Made by a program: the position numbers and the translations under genes. The notes below the pieces were generated by a model. It saw nothing but the letters and a program-made list of their open reading frames with translations. It did not search any database and was not told the DNA's origin. This document shows positions 1-9,122 of a DNA stretch of 64,000 bases, one piece after another; position 1 is the stretch's first letter; each line of letters begins with the position of its first letter. This DNA is from JAGTVG01 sp963699805 (GTDB taxonomy: Bacteria; Bacteroidota; Bacteroidia; Cytophagales; Cyclobacteriaceae), in NCBI GenBank assembly GCA_963699805.1, contig CAVOVH010000005.1, positions 372,001 through 436,000 on the forward strand. Direction: 5' to 3'.

Positions 1-690
1 AAAATGGTGGCCGAAGAAATTGCATTGACCGGAAAACAAATGGCCATCGTCACCAATAAAAAAGATGACATCGACCTGATCTACAGTCAATACGGAAAGA
101 CCAACGTATTCGTTCTTTTCTCCGATTATCAGTCCCTGGATACCCTGGACAAGGTGAATGCCGAGAAGGTATCCGTCGCTTTCATTGGCCTGAATGACGA
201 CTCGGAATCCCTGATGTATGTACTTGCCTTCAAAAGGATTTTCCCGGAACCAAAAATTGTTGTCTCACTGGAAAAGTCACAGTTGAAAAATACTTTTTAT
301 GCAGCGGGCGTTACCTATGCCGTGGCAAGGAATGAAATCGCCTCCAAGCTGGTCGCCAGTTATATTTTTGAGCCTGATGTGGCCACCATGAATATTGGTC
401 TGTTAAAAACATCCCGGTCCGATGATGATCATGATATCCAGGAATACCTGATGCTGGAAGATAATCCTTATATCGGAAAGGATTGTATCGAAGTGTTTAT
501 GGATCTGAAACAACATTATAATTCGATCCTGATGGGAATTTACAAGGCAGAAATAAAGAGGATGGTCACCAATCCCGGCGCTGAACAAAAAGTCACACCC
601 GGAGATTATCTGGTCATTATCTCCAACGGTCTGAACAAAAAGAAAATTCAACAGGTATTCAAGGTGCAGGAAGGACGGCTAGTTCGTTGA
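1..690 (+). CDS. RCK (TrkA-type) domain of a potassium channel, 5' end outside the window
   Basis: The reading frame is open to the first base, so the gene starts upstream. An ATG at position 4 is probably internal, because the visible protein lacks the glycine-rich nucleotide loop that should open a TrkA-N domain. Residues 1 to about 130 look like the rest of a Rossmann-type RCK-N domain (alternating strands such as KQMAIVTNK and VSVAFIGL). The last 80 residues resemble a TrkA-C domain and end in the typical phrase GDYLVIISNG. Such domains gate K+ channels or Trk uptake systems on the cytoplasmic face by sensing NAD(H), nucleotides or Ca2+. Whether the missing N-terminus carries a pore cannot be seen. 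Confidence 0.75.
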   Translation, partial: KMVAEEIALTGKQMAIVTNKKDDIDLIYSQYGKTNVFVLFSDYQSLDTLDKVNAEKVSVAFIGLNDDSESLMYVLAFKRIFPEPKIVVSLEKSQLKNTFYAAGVTYAVARNEIASKLVASYIFEPDVATMNIGLLKTSRSDDDHDIQEYLMLEDNPYIGKDCIEVFMDLKQHYNSILMGIYKAEIKRMVTNPGAEQKVTPGDYLVIISNGLNKKKIQQVFKVQEGRLVR

Positions 691-865
691 TTGAACTGAA
701 AATAAAAGATCGCTAACCCCTTTAAAGGATCGAATGCTGTTCTGTTTACCCGACCGGGAATGTATGACTTAAAATCCTATAATCCTTTCATTTTCAACTT
801 GATCCATTTCAAAATATTTTGTATAATCATTATTTGATAAGATCAACACATTCGGTTCCACCATC

Positions 866-1184
866 ATGGATTCGCCCTTTATTGCAAAACTCAAGGGGAT
901 CATCCTTGCCAATCTGACAAATGAGGAATTCGGAGTGCAGAAACTGGTCGAGGAAAGGGGGATGAGCCGTGCCAATCTTTACCATAGAATAAGATCCATC
1001 AAACACCAGGATATCAATCATTTTATACGTGAAATACGCCTGAAGTGTGCCATGGAACTGCTTCAGGAGAATCAGTGCACCGCTTCCGAAATTTCGTTTA
1101 AAGTTGGATCCGGGAGTCCGGCCTATTTTAATAAATGCGTTGATCGATGAGTTCGTATCCGACAGACCGGGAAAGAAATATTAG
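866..1184 (+). pseudogene. Remnant of an AraC-type DNA-binding domain, frameshifted
   Basis: The first 90 codons are a good AraC-family helix-turn-helix: VQKLVEERGMSRANLYHRIR, then EISFKVGSGSPAYFNKC. The family continues with an F/HEY...PPG block. Here the frame stops at 1150, but the next frame (from about 1140) reads IDEFVSDRPGKKY and stops at 1184, which restores that block. Skipping one base near 1138-1140 joins the two. Upstream, the frame runs back only to a stop at 824, so no sensor or receiver part is present. The version resembles the C-terminal domain of hybrid two-component regulators. I read it as the tail of a larger regulator that has been lost and then frameshifted. Confidence 0.65.
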
Positions 1185-1571
1185 TGAAATTAAAAAGAAA
1201 GTTTAGTTTGTTACGCTTTTTAGGAAGTGGCCATTAACCTGGTAAAAGGGAAAGGATAACCGGGATTTTATTAATTAAATAGGCAAAGTACTTGAAAGGG
1301 CAGAAATAAAGGTACACACCTTGGGATTATCAGAATTTCATTCTTCATCCCCTGTTGCTGAGGGCATTTCATAAAGATGTGTAATGACAATTTAGCATCT
1401 TCACAAGTATTACAACATAATTTAAATACCTGAATCAAAATTTAAAAGAGTCGATTCATGTGAACTATCTATTGCCTTGTTTTTCCCTGAATTTTATATA
1501 ACTTGGGAGAGTGTTTCATTATTGGCTGACCAAATGATAATACTATTAAAACACTAAAAAAAATATTTCAA
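1185..1571. other. AT-rich spacer without a recognisable gene
   Basis: This stretch of about 390 bases has no open frame with coding character on either strand and no clear hairpin followed by a T run. It probably carries the promoter of the hydrolase that follows, but I see no convincing TAnnTTTG element. Confidence 0.5.
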
Positions 1572-2495
1572 TTGCTGTCCGTAATGAGCATATTTTTGGC
1601 CAGCTCAAAATCGGATGATTTTTCAGGAGAAGAAATGCTTGAGCCACAAAATGGTTATGAATATGATCATGCCCGTGCAGATGGTCTTGTCCAGGACCGG
1701 TATATCACCATGAAAAATACGGGCTTGAAGGTGCATTACAGAGTCATTGGCAAAGGTCCGATCGATATCGTTTTTATACCCGGCTGGACCAATCCCCTCA
1801 CCGTATTTACTAAACAATTTGACTACTTCAGGGATAAGGCAATGTGTATTTATATTGATCTACCCGGGCATGGATTAAGTGATGCGCCAAAAGATATCGA
1901 ATATACAATGGGCCTCATGGCCGATGCCATCTATGAAGTAATAAAAAAGGAAAGAGTAAACAAATTTGTAGGTGTTGGTTTCAGTATGGGACCAGTTCCT
2001 CTTGGACAATTTGAATTAAAACACCCGGGCATGATCACGAAACTCGTTAACCTGGATGGAGGATTTACAATATGGCCCCCGAAAGTTCCCGAAAGAGATA
2101 CATTTATGACTTGGAGGGATAATTATTATAAAGATATGCTTTCCTGGGATCGTGCAGCAAAAGAATTTTTATTAGGGATATTAATACCTCCGACTGCTCC
2201 TGATGACTTGAAGGAACTTGGTCAATATTTTCTGGATTATCCTAACTGGCTGATGGCCAACATCTGGTATAATGGTAGTGCGGAGGAGGTTAACCAGCCC
2301 ATCGGCTGGACCATGCCGATCATGAGCATCTATAGTGCAGAGCCTACGGATATGGATTATGAGCAACTCTTTTTTCCAAATGCCGATATTAAGGTGATGA
2401 CAGGATCAGGGCATTTAGTTCAGTGGGAAAGGGCAGACACCGTTAATGCAATAATTAATGATTTTATTTCCGCCAGACCCGTGAAAAAATATTAG
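1572..2495 (+). CDS. Alpha/beta hydrolase, probably exported
   Basis: The alpha/beta hydrolase fold is shown by FIPGWTNP (oxyanion region, residues about 68-75), DLPGHGLSD (about 96-104), the nucleophile elbow GFSMG with Ser138, and a late GSGHLVQ with His281. The acid is probably the Asp of the DMDYEQ region or nearby. The TTG start gives MLSVMSIFLASS, which is the hydrophobic core of a signal peptide without its basic end. The frame upstream reads KTLKKIFQ, so translation may begin a few codons earlier at an unusual start. The substrate cannot be told from sequence. It stands alone, with spacers on both sides. Confidence 0.75.
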   Translation: MLSVMSIFLASSKSDDFSGEEMLEPQNGYEYDHARADGLVQDRYITMKNTGLKVHYRVIGKGPIDIVFIPGWTNPLTVFTKQFDYFRDKAMCIYIDLPGHGLSDAPKDIEYTMGLMADAIYEVIKKERVNKFVGVGFSMGPVPLGQFELKHPGMITKLVNLDGGFTIWPPKVPERDTFMTWRDNYYKDMLSWDRAAKEFLLGILIPPTAPDDLKELGQYFLDYPNWLMANIWYNGSAEEVNQPIGWTMPIMSIYSAEPTDMDYEQLFFPNADIKVMTGSGHLVQWERADTVNAIINDFISARPVKKY

Positions 2496-2668
2496 TAATA
2501 ATCGTATTGAGAAAGGGATTACAGACTAATACAAGACTGATGAAAATACAAAGGCCTGAGAAAAGTGAAGCCTTTAAATTGAGGTAGCATAAAATTTTTC
2601 TTCAGATCTAACTAAGGTTTTAATTTAATTTCAATGATTGGCTTTGCCCCGAATTTACCATTCGAATA

Positions 2669-3598
2669 TTGATTGATCCAAGTAAGCGTACATTAGGCAT
2701 ATTATACGCCAGCATTACTGCCTTTTTCTGGGGTTTCCTGCCCATTTTCCTTAAAATCGCTGTAAACTTTATCGGGCCCTACTCAATTGTTTGGATCCGG
2801 TTTCTGATCTCCTTTTCTGTTCTGTTCATATTTTTCAGTCTTCATAAGCCCGGATATTTAAAGATCCTGAAACGACCCCCGCTCCTGTTACTGATCGCCG
2901 CCGCCTGTCTGGGTCTCAATTATATTGGATTCATGCAGGGTGTTAATTTTACTAGCCCGGGCAATACCCAGATCATCATTCAGCTGGGACCCGTCCTGCT
3001 AGCCCTGGTAGGAGTATTGATTTATAAAGAAAAGTTATCACGTACCCAGATGATGGGATTTGCAATGGCTGGAATAGGATTTTTTGTTTTTTATTACAAC
3101 CAACTTGCCAATTTCCTGAAAGCCAGGGAATCCTTTAATGCAGGTGTCCTGTATATCGTTATGGGTGCCATTTGCTGGGTGGTTTTTGCCAGCATTCAGA
3201 AGAAATTCGTCCAGAAATACCCGGCACAGCAGCTTAACCTGGTTATTTACGGCATACCCATTATCATGTTTTTACCTTTTGTCGAGTTTTCTCCCCTTGA
3301 AACTTTAAAAATGGGACACTGGCTTTTGTTGATATTTCTGGGGATCAATACCCTGATCGCTTATGGCAGTCTGGCAGCGGCTTTAAAATATGTTGAGGCA
3401 AATAAAGTTAGCATTATCATTACCCTGAATCCGATCATAACTTTTATCGCCATGTTCATCCTGGAAATCCTGGATGTTACCTGGATAAAACCGGAATTGA
3501 TCAATTTTTATGGATTCATGGGCGCCTTGCTGGTTCTCATGGGAGCCATCCTTGCTGTACGTGGATCCGGTAATAAAAAAGCGGCCGAATGGATATGA
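2669..3598 (+). CDS. EamA-family (DMT) permease
   Basis: The 309 residues contain ten hydrophobic segments in two repeated halves, the layout of the drug/metabolite transporter superfamily. The first half opens with LYASITAFFWGFLPIFLK and the second with GVLYIVMGAICWVVFASI, both typical EamA starts. The C-terminal tail after the last segment is short and basic. The protein should sit in the inner membrane and export a small metabolite, but the substrate is not predictable. The start is TTG at 2669, and no ATG is available before the first membrane segment. Confidence 0.85.
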   Translation: MIDPSKRTLGILYASITAFFWGFLPIFLKIAVNFIGPYSIVWIRFLISFSVLFIFFSLHKPGYLKILKRPPLLLLIAAACLGLNYIGFMQGVNFTSPGNTQIIIQLGPVLLALVGVLIYKEKLSRTQMMGFAMAGIGFFVFYYNQLANFLKARESFNAGVLYIVMGAICWVVFASIQKKFVQKYPAQQLNLVIYGIPIIMFLPFVEFSPLETLKMGHWLLLIFLGINTLIAYGSLAAALKYVEANKVSIIITLNPIITFIAMFILEILDVTWIKPELINFYGFMGALLVLMGAILAVRGSGNKKAAEWI

Positions 3599-3720
3599 AA
3601 ATAAACTCTATTTTCCTTTTCATTCGGGATCATTATCGTTAATTTTTTGTAATTAATTGTGGTTCTTAAACATTTGCTCAATTTTTTTATTTTGGATATG
3701 GATTTTTAAAACGTTACTGT

Positions 3721-4713
3721 ATGACCTTTATCGCAAATCAAAACCGATACGAAAAAATAAAATACAACCGGTGTGGGAAAAGTGGACTCCTTCTTCCGGC
3801 CATTTCCCTGGGATTGTGGCATAATTTCGGAGGAGTGGATGTGTTCGAGAACGGTAAAGACATCGTTCTCAATGCATTTGATAAGGGCATCACCCATTTT
3901 GATCTGGCCAATAATTATGGTCCGCCGGCTGGTTCAGCTGAGGAAAATTTCGGGAAAATTTTAAAGAATGAACTGGCGTCATACCGGGATGAAGTAATTA
4001 TTTCCACCAAAGCAGGATATCTCATGTGGCCAGGGCCCTACGGGGAATGGGGATCTAAAAAATACCTGATATCCAGCCTGGATCAAAGCCTGAAAAGAAT
4101 GGGGCTTCATTATGTCGATATTTTCTATTCTCACCGGCCGGATCCGGATACCCCTTTTGAGGAAACCATGGAAACACTTGATCTGATTCGCAGGCAAGGT
4201 AAGGCATTGTATGTGGGTTTATCCAATTACGATGCTGATCAGACAAAAAGAGCGGTTGAAATCCTTGAATCTCTCGGCACAACCTGCCTGATTCACCAGC
4301 CGAAATACTCCATGTTTAACCGTTGGATTGAAAATGGCCTGTTGGACCTGCTCGGAGAGAAGGGCATTGGATGTATCCCGTTTTCACCCCTGGCACAGGG
4401 ATTATTGACAGATAAATATATCCATGGGATCCCCACGGGTTCAAGAGCGGCCAAATCACATGGTTTTCTCCAAAAATCAGAAATTACGGATGAAGTACTG
4501 TTAAAAGTCAAAAAACTTAACGATCTGGCTAAAAACAGAAATCAGTCCCTTGCACAGATGGCCCTCGCATGGCTTTTGAAAGATCAAAGGATCACTTCGG
4601 TATTGATCGGGGCAAGTTCAGTGAACCAATTGGACGAAAACCTGAAATGCCTGGAAAATACAAGCTTCCTTTCAAATGAACTGGAACTGATCGAAAATAT
4701 CCTGGCTTCATGA
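3721..4713 (+). CDS. Aldo/keto reductase, YghZ/GprA-like
   Basis: A full-length aldo/keto reductase of 330 residues in the TIM-barrel family that reduces carbonyls with NADPH. Visible signatures are the N-terminal GKSGLLLPAISLGLWHNFGG, the active-site region HFDLANNYGPP with the catalytic Asp and Tyr, the Lys of STKAGY, YSHRPDP at the His position, and a C-terminal GASSVNQLDEN that binds the cofactor phosphate. The MWPGPYGEWGSKKYL insert is typical of the YghZ branch, which reduces L-glyceraldehyde 3-phosphate and methylglyoxal. The physiological substrate here is inferred only from that branch. The Crp/Fnr regulator follows after 24 bases. Confidence 0.9.
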   Translation: MTFIANQNRYEKIKYNRCGKSGLLLPAISLGLWHNFGGVDVFENGKDIVLNAFDKGITHFDLANNYGPPAGSAEENFGKILKNELASYRDEVIISTKAGYLMWPGPYGEWGSKKYLISSLDQSLKRMGLHYVDIFYSHRPDPDTPFEETMETLDLIRRQGKALYVGLSNYDADQTKRAVEILESLGTTCLIHQPKYSMFNRWIENGLLDLLGEKGIGCIPFSPLAQGLLTDKYIHGIPTGSRAAKSHGFLQKSEITDEVLLKVKKLNDLAKNRNQSLAQMALAWLLKDQRITSVLIGASSVNQLDENLKCLENTSFLSNELELIENILAS

Positions 4714-4737
4714 GAAAAGATCAATAATTTTATTTCT

Positions 4738-5364
4738 ATGGTCGAAATGGGTGAGATAAAAAAAGCATTGCCCGGATTTTCGAAGGAAATATATGAATTT
4801 CTTTCAAAAAAAGGCAAAATAATTGATCTGCCACGCGGCCAGGTCCTCCTGAAAGAAGGATATTTTGTGAATGCCCTGCCCATTGTCATGGATGGCCTGT
4901 TAAAAGTGACCAGCCGGGATGAGGAAAAAGAGATACTCCTTTATTATATCAATAAGGGTGAAAGCTGTATCATGTCTTTTTCTGCCTGCATTACCAATTC
5001 AGCAAGTAAAGTTTTTGCCATTACAGAAAAAGACTCAACCGTACTGATGATTTCGGCCGAGGCATTGGCGCAACTTATACATAGCTTCCCGGATTTTAAC
5101 AATTATTTTCATCAGTTGTATCAAAGCAGATATGAAGAACTGATTGGAGCCATAGATCAACTGGTCTTTAAAAAATATGATGAACGGCTGTTTCAGTACC
5201 TGAAAGAAAAATCTAATAAACTGGGCCATAAAGAGTTAAAAATTACACATCAGGAAATTGCCCAGGATACAGGTACCGTCAGGGAAGTTGTTTCTAGGGC
5301 CCTGAAAAAGATGGAAAAAGAAGGTAAATTACGATTGACCCGGAATGAAATAAAAATTATTTGA
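4738..5364 (+). CDS. Crp/Fnr-family transcriptional regulator
   Basis: Residues 1 to about 130 form a cyclic-nucleotide-like beta barrel, with the phrase LPRGQVLLKEG near residue 38. A long dimer helix follows, and then a winged helix with ITHQEIAQDTGTVREVVSRAL as the DNA-recognition unit. The N-terminal Cys cluster of Fnr is absent, so a 4Fe-4S oxygen sensor is unlikely; the only cysteines are in ESCIMSFSACI. Proteins of this type in Bacteroidota respond to redox, NO or unknown ligands. The gene ends six bases before a perfect palindrome that fits a Crp/Fnr operator, next to a small membrane protein gene. Confidence 0.88.
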   Translation: MVEMGEIKKALPGFSKEIYEFLSKKGKIIDLPRGQVLLKEGYFVNALPIVMDGLLKVTSRDEEKEILLYYINKGESCIMSFSACITNSASKVFAITEKDSTVLMISAEALAQLIHSFPDFNNYFHQLYQSRYEELIGAIDQLVFKKYDERLFQYLKEKSNKLGHKELKITHQEIAQDTGTVREVVSRALKKMEKEGKLRLTRNEIKII

Positions 5365-5369
5365 CATAT

Positions 5370-5383
5370 GTAACAAATGTTAC
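5370..5383. promoter_or_regulatory. Perfect 14-bp palindrome, candidate Crp/Fnr operator
   Basis: GTAACA-AA-TGTTAC has six-base arms and a two-base centre. It lies just after the Crp/Fnr stop codon and about 50 bases before the DUF2892 start. Arm length and symmetry fit Crp/Fnr-family sites. With an inferred start near 5420 the centre would be around -43, which suits activation. That start point is inferred, not seen. Confidence 0.6.
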
Positions 5384-5432
5384 TGACATCATTTCTAATT
5401 TCTCTTTACTTTATATTAAAAAAATAATTGCC

Positions 5433-5648
5433 ATGAAAAAAAATATCGGAACAGCTGACAGAGTCGTGAGAACTATTCTCGCCATCATCATGATTATTTT
5501 ATACTTCCAGGGAATTGTAACAGGAGTATTGGGGATTGTATTACTGGTTTTATCAGGAATGCTCCTGCTAACAAGCCTTGTGAGTCTATGTCCACTTTAC
5601 ATGCTATTAGGCATTAAAACAAACAAGTCAACGCAGGGGGATAATTAA
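5433..5648 (+). CDS. Small DUF2892-type (YgaP-like) inner-membrane protein
   Basis: The chosen ATG gives 71 residues that begin MKKNIGTADRVVRTILAIIM, which matches the start of the DUF2892 family. A TTG 72 bases upstream would add residues read through the palindrome and is unlikely. There are two membrane helices (about 14-30 and 33-52), separated by a short turn and followed by the CPLYMLLGIKT tail typical of the family. These domains occur alone or fused to rhodaneses in sulfur-handling proteins such as YgaP. The position right behind a Crp/Fnr regulator and its likely operator suggests direct control. Confidence 0.8.
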   Translation: MKKNIGTADRVVRTILAIIMIILYFQGIVTGVLGIVLLVLSGMLLLTSLVSLCPLYMLLGIKTNKSTQGDN

Positions 5649-5690
5649 TCCGAAAAATTTGTGAAACATTGGGATTGAGTAGCCCGGCTT

Positions 5691-6536
5691 TTATAACAGA
5701 GGCTCCATATGAATGGTGGCCTCTATTTTCATATCCTTTCTTACCTTTTCCTCTATTTTAGTGGCCATATCATGTGCTTCCTTCAATCTCATGTCCTTAG
5801 GAAGTTTGATATGAAAGGTGAGTTCCTTATGGTCTCCATATATATGCATGTGGACATGGTGCAAATGAACTTCAATGGGGAACATTCCTTCCACTACTTT
5901 TTTAAGTTTCCGGGTGGTAGCCTCATCTGCAGATTTACCAAGCATATCATCCCAGGCCTTCTTGATGATATCAAAACCGGAATACAGGATCAATCCGGCT
6001 ACGATCAATCCCAGAACGCCATCCATCCACCAGATCGTACCTCCCAGAAAGATACCGATCAGGATGATGATGGAAGAAAGGGCATCACTTCGATGATGCC
6101 AGGCATCCGCCTTTAAACTGGGTGATTCATTTTTTCTCCCAATATAAAATGACAGTTGAGCAAGTGCCTCCTTACCCAGAATAGAAAGGAGGGTGACCGC
6201 CTTTGCCCAGAAACCAAATTCAACAGCTTCTTCCCGGACCAAACGATACAGTGCATCTTTGAAAAAATTCAACCCGATTACTCCCAGAATAATTCCGATG
6301 AGCAGCGTTGAGATCAATTCTGCCCTGCCATGACCATATGGATGTTCATGATCCGGTGGAACTTTTGATATCCGTAAACCAATAATCACGGCCACGGATG
6401 AGATCGAGTCAGATAAGGTATGCCAGGCATCCGCAATGAGTGCGATGGAACCCGATACCAGGCCTACCCAATACTTAAGGATGAAGAGGAGAATATTGGT
6501 GATAATGGAGATCCATCCAACTCGTTCTGAGGTCAT
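5691..6536 (-). CDS. Cation diffusion facilitator (CDF) metal transporter
   Basis: The 281-residue protein has the CDF layout: about six membrane helices, then a cytoplasmic ferredoxin-like domain. Metal-site residues are visible in SIALIADAWHTLSDSISS (helix 2, Asp-x3-Asp type) and SLKADAWHHRSDALSS (helix 5). The loop HEHPYGHGRAE after helix 2 is characteristic. The C-terminal domain contains VHLHHVHMHIYGDH, a metal-binding style segment. These carriers export Zn2+, Fe2+, Mn2+ or Co2+ by proton antiport. The Asp/His pattern permits Zn but does not prove it. It is convergent with the DUF2892 gene. Confidence 0.9.
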   Translation of the reverse strand: MTSERVGWISIITNILLFILKYWVGLVSGSIALIADAWHTLSDSISSVAVIIGLRISKVPPDHEHPYGHGRAELISTLLIGIILGVIGLNFFKDALYRLVREEAVEFGFWAKAVTLLSILGKEALAQLSFYIGRKNESPSLKADAWHHRSDALSSIIILIGIFLGGTIWWMDGVLGLIVAGLILYSGFDIIKKAWDDMLGKSADEATTRKLKKVVEGMFPIEVHLHHVHMHIYGDHKELTFHIKLPKDMRLKEAHDMATKIEEKVRKDMKIEATIHMEPLL

Positions 6537-6720
6537 GATAATTAAAATTAAAAAATTTTGGTCATCAATTAATTGGAATTACGACAAAGATAATAATCAA
6601 TCTTAGTTTTGAAATCCCATCCAGTTGATTTACCTGTAAAAAGGTCAGTCAAACAATTCCGGTTCCAAAATTAATTTTATATATTTTAGCAGGATTAATC
6701 TTAATTTTTTGAGTTTACCT

Positions 6721-7518
6721 ATGCCTGACCTGCAATTTATATTTGTTACCGGAGCTACAGGCGCCATTGGAAAAGCGATCGCTGAAAATATTGCCAGAAA
6801 GAAGTCATACCATGTTGTGCTGGTGGTCAGAGATGAAAAAAAAGCCATCCGTACAGTAAATGAGCTGAAGGTAAGTACCGGCAACCCCGGGATCGAATAC
6901 GCCATCGTCGATTTATCGGATTACCGTCAGATCTATGACTTTGCGGCCTCCTGGAAAAAACCACTGGATATTCTGATCAACAATGCTGCGATCTCACCAA
7001 GACAGAGAAAAGAAAATAAATATGGCATCGAAATGCAGTTTGCCACCAATGTGCTTGGATATTATTGCATGATGGATGCTTTTACATTTCATTTAACCAA
7101 ATCTCCTCAGGCAAGAATTATCAATGTAGCCAGTTATTGGGCAGGAGGTCTGAATTTTTCTGACCTTCAATTCAAAAAAAGAAGATATGATAACGATGCC
7201 GCTTACCGGCAATCCAAGCAAGCCGATAGAATGTTATCTGCCGCATTTGCCGATCGCCTGAAAAAACACTTGATATATGTCAATGCCTGCCATCCGGGAG
7301 ATGTTAATTCACAATTAAGCAATGATTTAGGATTCGGTGGTCATGAATCTCCGGATCAGGGTGCTGAAACACCCGTCTGGCTGGCTACAGAACCTGTTGG
7401 CGTGGGGAATACCGGCAAATATTTTGAACATAAAAGGGAAACATATTGTCCCTTCAGTCAGGACAAAGAATCAATTACTAAATTATATGACCTATGTGCT
7501 GAAATAATATCATCATAA
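6721..7518 (+). CDS. Short-chain dehydrogenase/reductase (retinol-dehydrogenase-like)
   Basis: A classical SDR: FVTGATGAIGKAIAENIA is the cofactor glycine motif, DILINNAAIS the NNAG-like motif, NVASYW carries the catalytic Ser, and YRQSK is the YxxxK motif. Together with the 7-4-2 pattern of helices this means an NAD(P)(H)-dependent alcohol/ketone oxidoreductase. The closest style is the eukaryote-like retinol dehydrogenase/WW-domain oxidoreductase group (NACHPGDVNSQLSNDLG). I prefer the ATG at 6721 to the TTG at 6709. The gene stops 23 bases before hutH on the same strand, so it may be the first gene of the hut transcript. Its substrate is unknown. Confidence 0.85.
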   Translation: MPDLQFIFVTGATGAIGKAIAENIARKKSYHVVLVVRDEKKAIRTVNELKVSTGNPGIEYAIVDLSDYRQIYDFAASWKKPLDILINNAAISPRQRKENKYGIEMQFATNVLGYYCMMDAFTFHLTKSPQARIINVASYWAGGLNFSDLQFKKRRYDNDAAYRQSKQADRMLSAAFADRLKKHLIYVNACHPGDVNSQLSNDLGFGGHESPDQGAETPVWLATEPVGVGNTGKYFEHKRETYCPFSQDKESITKLYDLCAEIISS

Positions 7519-7541
7519 AGGAGCTAAAACAACATAAACCC

Positions 7542-9122
7542 ATGTCCTCTCAAACGAATATTTTTAATTATGGAAAGGATCTTCTAACCATTTCCAAAGC
7601 CCTGGGTATTTGTCGCGGAAAGATCCATGGGATCATTCATGAAAGCTCCCGCCAGAAAATCATCAAGAGTCAACATGAAGTCAGCAATATTGTCGAGGAC
7701 GGAAAGGTCGTTTATGGAATAAACACAGGATTCGGATCATTGTGCCAGTCGATCATTTCAAAAGAAGACACCCGTAAGCTTCAGGAAAATTTATTGAGAA
7801 GTCACAGTGTGGGTGTAGGGGATCCCGTACCTGACGAAATCGTCAAGTTGATGATGATTCTGAAAGTCCATTCATTATCCTTTGGTTTTTCAGGGATAAC
7901 TATTCAGACCCTTGAAAGAATTCTATGGTTTCTGGGAAAAGGTTATCTTCCCATGGTGCCTTCGAAGGGTTCCCTGGGGGCTTCCGGTGATCTGGCTCCA
8001 CTCGCGCATCTCTTTTTACCACTGATCGGAATGGGAAAAGTAAAATATCAGGGAAAGTTCGTAGATACTGAGGAAATATATCAGAAAGAAGATCTGAAGC
8101 CACTCGTACTGGGTCCTAAGGAAGGACTGGCCCTGATCAATGGAACCCAGTTTATTTCCGCTTACGCCCTTAAGATTATCGAGAAATTACATAATTGCCT
8201 GGATGTGGCGGATATTATCGGTGCCATGTCCCTTGAAGGATTATTGGGATCTGCCAAACCATTCGATGATGATATCCATCGCTTAAGACCGTTCGAAGGA
8301 ATCCGTCATGTTGCACACCGTATGAAAGTACTTCTTGATAAATCTGAGATGGTGGCCTCCCATGCATCATGCGGACGCGTTCAGGATCCCTATTCCATTC
8401 GATGCATTCCTCAGGTACATGGAGCCACACGAAACGCCTGGCATCACCTCAAACATCTGGTCGAAATAGAAATAAACAGTGTAACAGATAATCCGGTGAT
8501 CATCAATGCTGAAAAGACCATCAGTGGAGGAAATTTCCACGGACAACCCCTGGCACTTCCCCTCGACTATTGCGGACTGGCTGCGTCCGAACTGGGCAGC
8601 ATCTCAGAAAGAAGGACATACCTGTTACTTCAGGGGGGAGTGGAAGGTCTACCTGCTTTATTGATGCGAAATACAGGCATCAATTCCGGCTTTATGATTC
8701 CTCAATACACGGCTGCCGCGCTGGTCAGTGAAAATAAATCGCTCTGTTATCCGGCCAGTGCTGACAGCATCCCCACCTCGTTGGGTCAGGAAGACCACGT
8801 AAGTATGGGATCGATCAGTGGACGAAAGACATTCCAGATTATTGAAAACCTGGAATATATCTTAGCTGTGGAATTACTATGTGCAGCACAAGCTTTCGAC
8901 TATCGCAGACCCATGAAATCCGGTTTGATTATCGAGGCATGCCACAATATGATCCGGAAAAAGATAGACCATGCTGAGGAAGACCGGATCTTCGCCAATG
9001 ATATCCGTGAAGTGCATGAAATCATAACCGCGGGAGCATTGGTCGACAAAACCTATGAGGTGGCCGGACAGGAAAACATTAATTTAAAAGGAAAATATCA
9101 TGAAGCATTCGGAATTTATTAA
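7542..9122 (+). CDS. hutH: Histidine ammonia-lyase
   Basis: HutH removes ammonia from L-histidine to give trans-urocanate, the first step of histidine breakdown, in the cytoplasm. The prosthetic MIO group forms from Ala-Ser-Gly, visible at residues 147-149 in SLGASGDLAPLAHL. Other family marks are YGINTGFG near residue 58 and ALINGTQF in the core. At 526 residues it is slightly longer than the common 500-510, with a short N-terminal extension. The stop overlaps hutU by 23 bases, a sign of translational coupling. Confidence 0.96.
   Translation: MSSQTNIFNYGKDLLTISKALGICRGKIHGIIHESSRQKIIKSQHEVSNIVEDGKVVYGINTGFGSLCQSIISKEDTRKLQENLLRSHSVGVGDPVPDEIVKLMMILKVHSLSFGFSGITIQTLERILWFLGKGYLPMVPSKGSLGASGDLAPLAHLFLPLIGMGKVKYQGKFVDTEEIYQKEDLKPLVLGPKEGLALINGTQFISAYALKIIEKLHNCLDVADIIGAMSLEGLLGSAKPFDDDIHRLRPFEGIRHVAHRMKVLLDKSEMVASHASCGRVQDPYSIRCIPQVHGATRNAWHHLKHLVEIEINSVTDNPVIINAEKTISGGNFHGQPLALPLDYCGLAASELGSISERRTYLLLQGGVEGLPALLMRNTGINSGFMIPQYTAAALVSENKSLCYPASADSIPTSLGQEDHVSMGSISGRKTFQIIENLEYILAVELLCAAQAFDYRRPMKSGLIIEACHNMIRKKIDHAEEDRIFANDIREVHEIITAGALVDKTYEVAGQENINLKGKYHEAFGIY

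Noticed and set aside
5361..5432. Longer DUF2892 start at a TTG overlapping the Crp/Fnr stop
   Set aside because: The added residues are read through the palindrome and do not resemble the family, whose proteins begin at the later ATG.
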